NCBI GenBank assembly: GCA_938030845.1
Contig: CALHIC010000039.1
Coordinates: forward strand, 1 to 5,946
Direction: 5' to 3'
Source of the DNA: an uncultured Oribacterium sp.
GTDB taxonomy: Bacteria > Bacillota > Clostridia > Lachnospirales > Lachnospiraceae
Length of the DNA: 5,946 nucleotides
The notes beneath the pieces are model-generated. The model was not told where the DNA came from and did not search any database. It saw nothing but the letters and a program-made list of their open reading frames with translations. The translations under genes and the position numbers were made by a program. Of the stretch, positions 1 through 5,350 are shown in pieces (positions within the stretch are counted from its first letter, which is position 1; each line of letters starts with the position of its first letter).

Positions 1-72
1 CCTGCAAAGGCAAATCCGCTGGAGTACGCTATCAAGGCAAGAAAGTACATTCGCGAGAAGACCGGACTATAA
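1..72 (+). CDS. C-terminal end of a gene cut by the window edge, possibly a TIM-barrel sugar isomerase/epimerase or inosose dehydratase
   Basis: An open frame enters from the left edge and closes at TAA (70-72), giving 23 residues that include NPLEYAIKARKYIREKTGL. A hydrophobic-plus-basic final helix with a (D/N)PLEYA..AR.Y(I/L) pattern is typical of the end of xylose-isomerase-like TIM-barrel proteins such as IolE/IolI and hexulose-phosphate epimerases. That match is from memory and rests on a very short stretch. An inosose dehydratase directly upstream of an inositol dehydrogenase would make pathway sense, because it uses the product of that enzyme. No U-tract terminator follows, so transcription may continue into the dehydrogenase at 265. 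I am confident this is a coding end and only moderately confident of the family. Confidence 0.5.
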   Translation, partial: PAKANPLEYAIKARKYIREKTGL

Positions 73-129
73 GCCCGGAATAACTATAGTTCATAAGCTA
101 ATCAGAAGCTTGCAGAAAAAGCTATAGAA

Positions 130-170
130 CATTCGGCAGAACAAAAGGCGGTTGAATCCTTTGGCGAATG
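130..170 (+). other. Two-tier stem-loop in the leader of the first dehydrogenase gene
   Basis: The outer arms CATTCG (130-135) and CGAATG (165-170) are exact reverse complements. Nested inside, AAAGG (144-148) pairs with CCTTT (158-162) around a 9-base loop. No run of T follows, so it is not an intrinsic terminator. It could be an RNA structure that affects mRNA stability or regulation, or a chance pairing. Covariation in related genomes is needed to decide. Confidence 0.3.
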
Positions 171-221
171 AAATTGTAGGAACGTAGCTATAGGAAGACA
201 AGAATAGACAGAAGTAAAAAG

Positions 222-242
222 CTCCGAAGAAGGTTAGCGGAG
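222..242 (+). other. Hairpin just upstream of the ribosome binding site of the first dehydrogenase
   Basis: CTCCG (222-226) pairs with CGGAG (238-242) around an 11-base loop, and a G-U pair (221 with 243) extends it. The left arm also contains CTCC, which could instead pair with GGAG (256-259) in the AGGAGG ribosome binding site. That would be a possible but weak 4-bp switch between free and masked states. This is seen directly as complementarity; any regulatory role is inference. Confidence 0.25.
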
Positions 243-264
243 TAAAAATACAAAAGGAGGAATT

Positions 265-1281
265 ATGGGAAAAACAGTAAAAATGGGACTTTTGGGAATG
301 GGCAGAATCGGAAAGCTTCATGCCATGAACATCCAAAACAGTCTCCCCAATGCGGAAATCATTGTGGCAGTAGACCCCTTCTTAAACGAAGAGATGGAAG
401 CCTGGGCTAAGGGCATCGGTATCACAAACTGCAGTAAGGATCCCAAGGATGTTTTTGAGAACAAAGAGGTAGAGGCAGTTTTGATTTGTTCTTCCACTGA
501 CACCCACGCCGATTTCATTATCCGGTCCGCAAGAGCAGGAAAGCAGATTTTCTGTGAGAAGCCAATCCACACCGACTTGGATAAGATTAAGGAAGCTTTG
601 GCGGAAGTAGAAAAGGCAGGGGTAAAATTACAGCTTGGATTCGTTCGCCGCTTCGACCGTTCTCACAAGAAGGTAAGAGATGTGGTAGCTTCCGGACAGT
701 TAGGAAAGCCCTATGTGGTAAAGGTTTGCTCCAGAGACCCTGAAGCACCACCTATGTCCTATGTAGCTGTATCTGGCGGAATCTTTATGGATATGATGAT
801 TCATGACTTTGACATGGTTCGTTACCTTGCAGGATCCGACATTACCGAGGTAAATACCGTAGGCGCTTGCCTGGTAAATCCTGATTTTGCAAAGTATGAC
901 GATGTGGATACCGCTATTGTAACCTTGAAGTTTGCCAACGGTGCCATCGGCGTAATCGACAACTGTCGTCAGGCTCCCTACGGTTATGACCAGAGAGTGG
1001 AAGTACATTGCGAGAAGGGCTGTGTACAGGACAACAACAATCTGGAAAATGAAGCTTATATCAGCACTGCATCCGGTGTGGAGGGAGCAAAGCCCACATG
1101 GTTCTTCTTAGAGAGATATAACGATGCCTTTATTGCGGAAATGGAGGACTTCGTAGATGCAGTATTGGAGGGCAAGGAAGTACCTGTAGGCGGTAAGGAC
1201 GGTTTGGAATCCGTACGCGTGGCTATGGCAGCAAGAAAGTCTCTGTTAGAGAAGCGCCCTGTACAACTTAGTGAAATCTAA
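265..1281 (+). CDS. iolG: Gfo/Idh/MocA-family NAD(P)-dependent dehydrogenase, probably inositol 2-dehydrogenase
   Basis: This 338-residue cytoplasmic oxidoreductase probably oxidises myo-inositol (or a related cyclitol or sugar) to the 2-keto form (scyllo-inosose) with NAD+, the first step of inositol breakdown. The N-terminal Rossmann fold carries GMGRIG (G11, G13, G16), and an Asp (D37) ends the second strand, which in this fold usually favours NAD over NADP. The catalytic EKP motif has K99. The C-terminal substrate domain has D176 and H180 in a GGIFMDMMIHDFD stretch, matching the Lys/Asp/His catalytic set of B. subtilis IolG. GFVRRFD (125-131) is also typical. Length fits the family (about 335-345). 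The start at 265 has AGGAGG at 255-260, a rather short 4-base gap; the next in-frame Met (residue 7) lacks such a site and would lie inside the first strand. The gene lies just upstream of a binding lipoprotein. The family call is firm. The substrate is inferred, and other sugar or deoxy-sugar dehydrogenases of this family remain possible. Confidence 0.85.
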   Translation: MGKTVKMGLLGMGRIGKLHAMNIQNSLPNAEIIVAVDPFLNEEMEAWAKGIGITNCSKDPKDVFENKEVEAVLICSSTDTHADFIIRSARAGKQIFCEKPIHTDLDKIKEALAEVEKAGVKLQLGFVRRFDRSHKKVRDVVASGQLGKPYVVKVCSRDPEAPPMSYVAVSGGIFMDMMIHDFDMVRYLAGSDITEVNTVGACLVNPDFAKYDDVDTAIVTLKFANGAIGVIDNCRQAPYGYDQRVEVHCEKGCVQDNNNLENEAYISTASGVEGAKPTWFFLERYNDAFIAEMEDFVDAVLEGKEVPVGGKDGLESVRVAMAARKSLLEKRPVQLSEI

Positions 1282-1290
1282 GAGCGGAAT

Positions 1291-1306
1291 TCTTCTATAT
1301 AGAAGA
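1291..1306. promoter_or_regulatory. Perfect 16-base palindrome, candidate operator
   Basis: TCTTCTAT followed by ATAGAAGA is an exact inverted repeat without a spacer, starting 10 bases after the stop of the dehydrogenase and 74 bases before the lipoprotein start codon. It lacks a following U-run, so it is not a normal terminator. It could be a binding site for a dimeric regulator or a mild RNA hairpin. A TAAAAT element (1324-1329) downstream resembles a -10 box, but no matching -35 box is visible, so a promoter here is speculative. Confidence 0.35.
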
Positions 1307-1334
1307 GAAAAGTTCTTGATCGATAAAATAACCC

Positions 1335-1348
1335 GTTCCAAGAGGAAC
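1335..1348 (+). other. Small hairpin between dehydrogenase and lipoprotein genes
   Basis: GTTCC (1335-1339) pairs exactly with GGAAC (1344-1348) around an AAGA tetraloop, followed by AAAAA rather than T. It could mark a processing or stability element in the mRNA ahead of the highly expressed binding protein. No function is shown by the sequence. Confidence 0.25.
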
Positions 1349-1379
1349 AAAAATCCATTTTATAAGAGAGGTAATCAAA

Positions 1380-2501
1380 ATGTTTAAAAAAGCACTTGTA
1401 GTTTTAATGGCAGCATCTGCTCTTTCCTTCGCTCTTACAGGATGTGACAAGACTGAGACCAAGACAGAAAATGCAGGAACCGAGGCAAAGTCCGAAGAGG
1501 CTAAGTCCGGAGAGGCAAAGTCCGAGGAAGCTAAGGAAGAGAAGAAAGAGGAGAAGGCTGAGGCTAAGTCCGATTCTTCCGAGGATCCATTAGCTGGAGC
1601 AAGCTTCGAAGGAGATTACAAGATTGACGTAATCTTAAAGACCACCTCCTCCGAGTACTGGAGCTATGTGGTAGCAGGAGCAAAGGCATTTGAGAAGGAT
1701 CACCCAAATGTTAAGGTTGAGGTTAAGGGTGCAAGCTCCGAGACTGCTTATGACGAGCAGCAGAACATGATCGAGACCGACTTAAACTCCGGAAGCTATG
1801 ACGGATATGTTATTGCTCCATTACAGGCTGATCTGGTAAAGACTCTTATCGCAGGACAGACCAAGCCAATCGTGGCAGTAGATACCAATATTGATGCTAA
1901 GGAAGTGTTATCCTTCGTAGGAACTTCAAACGACACTGCAGCAAAAGAAGGCGGAAAGGCTGCCGTTGAAGAAGCTAAGAAGAGAGGCTGGACAGAGATT
2001 AAGGCCATCTCCATTTCCGGAGTACAGGGAGACGGAACAGCAACAGCAAGACTGAAGGGCTATCAGGAAGGCATCAACGAAGCAGGCGGAGAGTTCTTGG
2101 AGAAGGAAATCCAGTATGCTGATGCAGTAGCAGATAAGGCTGTAACTTCTATGGAAGCTATTATGCAGAACCACCCGGAAGGAATCGCTATCATCGCTTG
2201 TAACAATGACGATATGGCTATCGCAGCAGCAAGAGCAGCCAAGGGTAATGAAGCATACAAGAACACCATTTTCATGGGCTTCGACGGCATCAAGTCCGCA
2301 TGTGAAGCTATCCTTGACGGAACAGAGTCTATGTCCGTTGCACAGGAAGCTTATGACATGGGATACAAGTCTGTAGCTGCAACTGTTGCAAAGTTAAATG
2401 GAACAGAGCTTCCAGAGTTCATCAACTCCGGCGTATCCGTAATCACAAAGGACAATGCGCAGAAGAGATTGGATGACCTGAACTCTTACTTAGGAAAGTA
2501 A
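1380..2501 (+). CDS. Sugar/inositol ABC transporter substrate-binding lipoprotein (RbsB-type, periplasmic binding protein family 4)
   Basis: This 373-residue protein captures the substrate outside the membrane and delivers it to the permease encoded at 4201. It starts with a lipoprotein signal peptide: K3 K4, a hydrophobic core (5-18) and lipobox L19-T-G-C22, so the mature protein should be lipid-anchored at C22. Residues 23-70 form a Lys/Glu/Ser/Ala linker with EAKSE-type repeats. The type I binding fold runs from about 81 to 373. By-eye alignment to E. coli RbsB shows aromatics Y93/W94 where RbsB has F15/F16, plus D168 (VDTN), R224 (ATARLKG), N276 (NDDMA), D302 (GFDG) and Q322 (VAQ). RbsB R90, N64 and F164 are replaced by T169, A146 and A249, so ribose is an unlikely ligand. 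GAGAGGT (1366-1372) is the ribosome binding site, and the signal peptide supports the start. The substrate is inferred as inositol from the neighbouring dehydrogenases. An intrinsic terminator follows. Confidence 0.9.
   Translation: MFKKALVVLMAASALSFALTGCDKTETKTENAGTEAKSEEAKSGEAKSEEAKEEKKEEKAEAKSDSSEDPLAGASFEGDYKIDVILKTTSSEYWSYVVAGAKAFEKDHPNVKVEVKGASSETAYDEQQNMIETDLNSGSYDGYVIAPLQADLVKTLIAGQTKPIVAVDTNIDAKEVLSFVGTSNDTAAKEGGKAAVEEAKKRGWTEIKAISISGVQGDGTATARLKGYQEGINEAGGEFLEKEIQYADAVADKAVTSMEAIMQNHPEGIAIIACNNDDMAIAAARAAKGNEAYKNTIFMGFDGIKSACEAILDGTESMSVAQEAYDMGYKSVAATVAKLNGTELPEFINSGVSVITKDNAQKRLDDLNSYLGK
1482..1574 (+). repeat. In-frame 15-base tandem repeats encoding EAKSE-type linker units
   Basis: Units of 15 bases start at 1482, 1497 and 1512 (GAGGCAAAGTCCGAA and close variants, encoding EAKSE, EAKSG, EAKSE). 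A degenerate fourth follows at 1527 (EAKEE). After an intervening Lys/Glu-rich 18 bases, another unit appears at 1560-1574 (EAKSD). Because the unit is a multiple of three, gain or loss of copies would lengthen or shorten the tether of the lipoprotein without a frameshift. Such linkers between the lipid anchor and the folded domain are common in Gram-positive binding lipoproteins. Confidence 0.8.
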
Positions 2502-2526
2502 TCATAGCTTTGAAAATCAAATCAGC

Positions 2527-2548
2527 CGGAAGATAGCGGATGCTTCCG
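2527..2548 (+). other. Hairpin in the 3' untranslated region of the lipoprotein gene
   Basis: CGGAAG (2527-2532) pairs with CTTCCG (2543-2548) around a 10-base loop, with no T-run after it. It sits between the lipoprotein stop and the terminator at 2576. It could protect the lipoprotein mRNA from 3' exonucleases, a frequent arrangement where the binding protein is made in excess, but this is inference. Confidence 0.35.
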
Positions 2549-2575
2549 AGAAAATGAAGTGAATCTAAGCACAAC

Positions 2576-2615
2576 AAAGGGATGTTTCTCCTCATAAGAA
2601 AACATCCCTTTTCTT
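2576..2615 (+). terminator. Intrinsic terminator or attenuator between binding protein and ATPase genes
   Basis: Arms AAAGGGATGTTT (2576-2587) and AAACATCCCTTT (2600-2611) form a 12-bp stem around a 12-base loop, followed by a short T-rich tail TTCTT. The U-tract is short and interrupted, so it probably leaks. In binding-protein transporters such a site after the first gene keeps the binding protein in excess over ATPase and permease. The A-rich left flank means it might also work weakly in the other direction. Confidence 0.75.
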
Positions 2616-2653
2616 GAAAGAAGATAAAAAAGAAATTTTTTTCAAATACATTT

Positions 2654-2681
2654 TTGTGAAAATCATAACAGGCACTATACA
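2654..2681 (+). promoter_or_regulatory. Possible weak vegetative promoter before the ATPase gene
   Basis: TTGTGA (2654-2659) and TATACA (2676-2681) lie 16 bases apart, each matching four of six positions of the usual -35 and -10 boxes. The site is downstream of the terminator at 2576 and 25 bases before the ATPase start codon, where a separate promoter could make sense. In such A/T-rich sequence this match may be chance. Confidence 0.25.
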
Positions 2682-2705
2682 CAAGAGTAAAATAAAGGGG
2701 AAAGC

Positions 2706-4199
2706 ATGAAGGAAAGTATTGTACAACTGAAGGATGTACGCAAGACCTTCCCCGGTGTGGTTGCGCTAAGCAAGATGCAGTTAGATGTACGTAAAGGCGA
2801 GATTTTAGGATTGATCGGAGAGAATGGAGCAGGAAAGTCTACGCTGATTAAAGTATTAACTGGGGTATACCATCCGGATGAGGGGCAGATCATCGTAGAA
2901 GGACAGGAAAGACAATTTAAAACTCCACAACAGGCCATTTCTGCGGGAATATCCTGCGTGTATCAAGAACTGAATATTGAGAAGTTGCTTTCGGTAACCG
3001 ACAATATGTTTATCAACAAGTGGATTCACAAAGGGCCATTACTGGACTATGGAAAAATGCACCAGATAGCTCAGGACATGATGAAGAAGTTAGGATTGGA
3101 TGTGGATGTGCGGAAGCCGGCAGGACACTACGGCATGGGTGTACAGCAGATGATTGAAATCTCCAAGGCCCTTCTGGCCAATGCCAAGTGCATCATCATG
3201 GATGAGCCTACCTCTTCCTTATCGGAAAAAGAGGTAGAAGAGCTTTTGAAAATCTGTAGAGATTTACGGGCGCAGGGTATCGGGATCATCTTCGTATCCC
3301 ATAAGCTGGAAGAGTTGTTTCAACTCTGTGACCGGATTACCGTTATCCGTGACGGAGAATACATTGATACCAAGGACGTGGCGGATTGGGACAATGACAG
3401 CCTGATTAAGGCTATGGTAGGCCGTTCTCTGGATAACCAATTCCCGAAGGAAGCAGGCGTGCGTTCTGAAAAACCATTGTTGGAAGTAAAGAATATTCAC
3501 CGTAAGGGCGTGCTTCACAATGTATCCTTTAAGGCTTACGGCGGAGAGGTACTGGGATTTTCCGGACTGGTAGGTGCGGGAAGAACGGAAACCATGAGAG
3601 CCATCTTCGGAGCGGATCCCATTGACGGAGGAGAAATCTATATCCGCGGGGAGAAGGTAGATATTAAGAATCCCAAAGATGCCATCCGGGCAAAAATTGC
3701 TTTCCTGACCGAGGACCGGAAGGGACAGGGACTGATTTTAAATGAGTCCATTCAGAACAATCTGATTTTAGCGAATTTAAAGGGCTATCAGAAGGGCTTG
3801 TTCTTAAGTCAGAAAGATATGGATAGCATGGGTGAGGGCAGAATTCAAGAGCTAAGCATTAAGTGCCCGAGCCAGGAAGAAAGAGTAGGACAGCTTTCCG
3901 GCGGAAACCAGCAGAAGGTGGTTATCGGAAAGTGGTTAAATACCAATGCGGATATTTATATCTTGGATGAACCTACCAGAGGAATCGACGTAGGGGCCAA
4001 GGTTGAGGTGTATCAGGTGATTAACCGTTTGGTAAAAGAGGGAAAATGTGTCATCATGGTGTCTTCCGAAATGCCGGAAATCCTGGGAATGAGCGACAGG
4101 GTACTGGTAATGCGCGAAGGAAGAATCACCGGAGAAATGTCAAGAAGTACAGATGCTTTCAATCAGGAATCCGTGATGAAAGCAGCTTGGGAGGTATAA
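2706..4199 (+). CDS. Double-domain sugar ABC transporter ATP-binding protein (RbsA/MglA type)
   Basis: This 497-residue peripheral membrane ATPase powers uptake through the RbsC-type permease encoded next. It has two fused nucleotide-binding domains, roughly 1-245 and 255-497, the usual length for CUT2 transporters. Domain 1 has Walker A GENGAGKST (38-46, K44), Q-loop Q87, a degenerate signature YGMGVQQ (142-148), Walker B IIMDEP (D166, E167) and H199. Domain 2 has the altered Walker A GLVGAGRTE (287-295, Arg in place of Lys), an intact signature LSGGNQQK (397-404), Walker B ILDEP (D421, E422) and SSE (453-455) in place of the H-loop His. A degenerate second Walker A is normal for this family. 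The start at 2706 has AAGGGG at 2695-2700. The stop lies one base before the permease ATG, so the two are surely co-transcribed. A leaky terminator separates it from the binding protein gene. Family assignment is firm; substrate is inferred from context. Confidence 0.95.
   Translation: MKESIVQLKDVRKTFPGVVALSKMQLDVRKGEILGLIGENGAGKSTLIKVLTGVYHPDEGQIIVEGQERQFKTPQQAISAGISCVYQELNIEKLLSVTDNMFINKWIHKGPLLDYGKMHQIAQDMMKKLGLDVDVRKPAGHYGMGVQQMIEISKALLANAKCIIMDEPTSSLSEKEVEELLKICRDLRAQGIGIIFVSHKLEELFQLCDRITVIRDGEYIDTKDVADWDNDSLIKAMVGRSLDNQFPKEAGVRSEKPLLEVKNIHRKGVLHNVSFKAYGGEVLGFSGLVGAGRTETMRAIFGADPIDGGEIYIRGEKVDIKNPKDAIRAKIAFLTEDRKGQGLILNESIQNNLILANLKGYQKGLFLSQKDMDSMGEGRIQELSIKCPSQEERVGQLSGGNQQKVVIGKWLNTNADIYILDEPTRGIDVGAKVEVYQVINRLVKEGKCVIMVSSEMPEILGMSDRVLVMREGRITGEMSRSTDAFNQESVMKAAWEV
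4189..4195 (+). promoter_or_regulatory. Ribosome binding site of the permease inside the end of the ATPase gene
   Basis: GGGAGGT overlaps the last sense codons of the ATPase gene (Trp-Glu-Val) and lies 5 bases before the permease ATG at 4201. This arrangement, with a single base between stop and start, suggests translational coupling of the two membrane-complex subunits. Confidence 0.8.
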
Positions 4200-4200
4200 G

Positions 4201-5175
4201 ATGCAAAAATCAAAATTAGGAAATTTAAGTAATTATATTGGAACATTTGCGGCACTGATTATTCTGTGTATCGCATTGGCATTGGCTTCTCCCAACTTCT
4301 TGGATAAGGCAAACCTGATGTCCATCTTAAAGCAGACCTCTTTTAACGCTCTGCTTTCCACCGGAATGTTGCTTACCCTGATTACCGCAGGAATCGACCT
4401 TTCTGTAGGTGCTACGGCAACCTTCGGAGCCTGCGTGGCAGGAGCTATGGTAAGAATGGGAGTGACCAATCCGGTATTCTTGTTCTTGGCTGTGTTAGTA
4501 GTAGGCGGTGTTGTGGGACTGATTAACGGTCTTCTTCTTACCAGACTTCACCTTCCCCACCCCTTCGTATCAACCCTTGGTATGAAGAACGTGCTTTGGG
4601 GAGCAGCTTTAATTATCACTTCCTCTCAGATGATCAGCTTCTCCAACACCGGAGCAGAAGGCATCATGGTACTGGGAAGTGCCACTATCTTAGGGGGATT
4701 TCCCATCAGTTTCGTGGTGGTAATTTTGATTTACATTCTTATGCATATCCTTCTGACAAAAACTGCCTTAGGTCGTTCCATCTACTGTGCCGGAGGAAAT
4801 ATGGAGGCTACCCGTCTTTCCGGAATCAATGCGGACAATGTATTAACCTTCTGCTATGTGCTTTCCGGCTTTATGGCAGGCTTTGCAGGAATCGTATCCA
4901 TCGGCCGTTCCGGAATCTCCAACGGTGCAAATGCTATCCAGCCTTATGATACCGATGCAATCGCAGCTTGTATCATCGGTGGAGCATCCTTCATGGGAGG
5001 AAAGGGAACTATGGTGGGAACCATGCTGGGCGCATTAATCATTGCGGTTCTCAGAAATGGATTTACCCTGCTTTCCGTACCCTCCGCTTGGCAGAACCTG
5101 GTGCTTGGTTTGGTAATCATCGGAGCCGTACTTCTTGACGTAACAAGAGAGAGAATGCAGAAGAAAAAGAAATAA
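4201..5175 (+). CDS. Sugar/inositol ABC transporter permease (RbsC type)
   Basis: This 324-residue integral membrane protein forms, presumably as a homodimer, the channel of the importer. Hydrophobic segments are visible at about 12-32, 50-66, 91-113, 129-145, 166-187, 215-236, 270-290 and 297-313, consistent with the 8-10 helices of the family. The hallmark AGIDLSVGA (63-71) and the cytoplasmic coupling region GGNMEATRLSGIN (198-210), which contacts the ATPase, are both present, as is the late DAIAACIIGGASFMGGKGT stretch (252-270). The C-terminus is a short basic tail (RERMQKKKK), as expected on the cytoplasmic side. It begins one base after the ATPase stop, with its ribosome binding site inside that gene. 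Only one permease is present, which suffices for this class. A strong terminator follows. The substrate cannot be read from the sequence; inositol is inferred from the neighbouring dehydrogenases. Confidence 0.95.
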   Translation: MQKSKLGNLSNYIGTFAALIILCIALALASPNFLDKANLMSILKQTSFNALLSTGMLLTLITAGIDLSVGATATFGACVAGAMVRMGVTNPVFLFLAVLVVGGVVGLINGLLLTRLHLPHPFVSTLGMKNVLWGAALIITSSQMISFSNTGAEGIMVLGSATILGGFPISFVVVILIYILMHILLTKTALGRSIYCAGGNMEATRLSGINADNVLTFCYVLSGFMAGFAGIVSIGRSGISNGANAIQPYDTDAIAACIIGGASFMGGKGTMVGTMLGALIIAVLRNGFTLLSVPSAWQNLVLGLVIIGAVLLDVTRERMQKKKK

Positions 5176-5234
5176 GACAAATTTCCAGCAGGTCTATTCC
5201 ATCGAAAATTGAATAACTGAAAAATGAATCTAAA
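5176..5234 (+). other. Spacer between permease stop and terminator
   Basis: No gene is visible in this stretch. The only structure noted is a weak 5-bp inverted repeat, TATTC (5195-5199) with GAATA (5211-5215). It is too short to assign a role. Confidence 0.3.
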
Positions 5235-5303
5235 GCGGATTTGTTCCTAAAAAATGTGGGCAAGAATAACTCCACTGTTAGTGAACAAATCCGTGATTTT
5301 TTT
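5235..5303 (+). terminator. Long intrinsic terminator after the transporter genes
   Basis: CGGATTTGTTC (5236-5246) pairs perfectly with GAACAAATCCG (5283-5293), and a G-U pair (5235 with 5294) extends the stem. After a one-base bulge, CTAA (5247-5250) pairs with TTAG (5278-5281). Across an internal loop, GTGGG (5256-5260) pairs with TCCAC (5271-5275). A run of seven T (5297-5303) follows. This is a strong end to the transporter transcription unit and suggests that the dehydrogenase at 5351 needs its own promoter or depends on readthrough. Confidence 0.85.
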
Positions 5304-5350
5304 ATGGAAACAATACAAATATAGAAAACATACAACAATAGGAGAAAAAT

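Larger units (their letters stand above)
73..264 (+). other. 192-base leader or spacer with several inverted repeats, no gene seen
   Basis: This stretch separates the truncated upstream gene from the dehydrogenase at 265 and holds no plausible plus-strand gene. By eye it contains: a 5-bp hairpin (95-99 with 107-111); a two-tier stem-loop at 130-170; and a hairpin at 222-242, 12 bases before the ribosome binding site. The hexamer CTATAG occurs three times (84-89, 122-127, 188-193), the last two within an identical AGCTATAG octamer. I found no convincing -35/-10 pair and no U-tract terminator. It may be an untranslated leader within an operon or a promoter region with a non-consensus promoter. 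I do not recognise a known riboswitch core. Confidence 0.45.

Noticed and set aside
62..77. CCGG...CCGG inverted repeat around the stop codon of the left-edge gene as a terminator
   Set aside because: The stem is only 4 bp and no T-run follows.
91..336. Minus-strand open frame of 81 codons covering the leader and the start of the first dehydrogenase
   Set aside because: It runs opposite to and across the ribosome binding site and start of a well-supported gene. Its Phe/Ser/Tyr-rich product simply mirrors the purine-rich plus strand, with no recognisable domain.
1316..1366. Promoter for the lipoprotein gene using TTGATC (1316-1321) or TATAAG (1361-1366)
   Set aside because: No acceptable -35/-10 spacing exists for either element, and TATAAG is too close to the start codon to leave room for the ribosome binding site.
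2640..2671. Possible catabolite-repression (cre) operator near TGTGAAAATCATAACA
   Set aside because: It lacks the central CG and fails several fixed positions of the consensus. The match is due to A/T richness.
4596..4949. Plus-strand open frame of 117 codons inside the permease gene
   Set aside because: It is out of frame within the strongly supported permease, has a His/Arg/Cys-rich product without a recognisable domain, and has no ribosome binding site of note.
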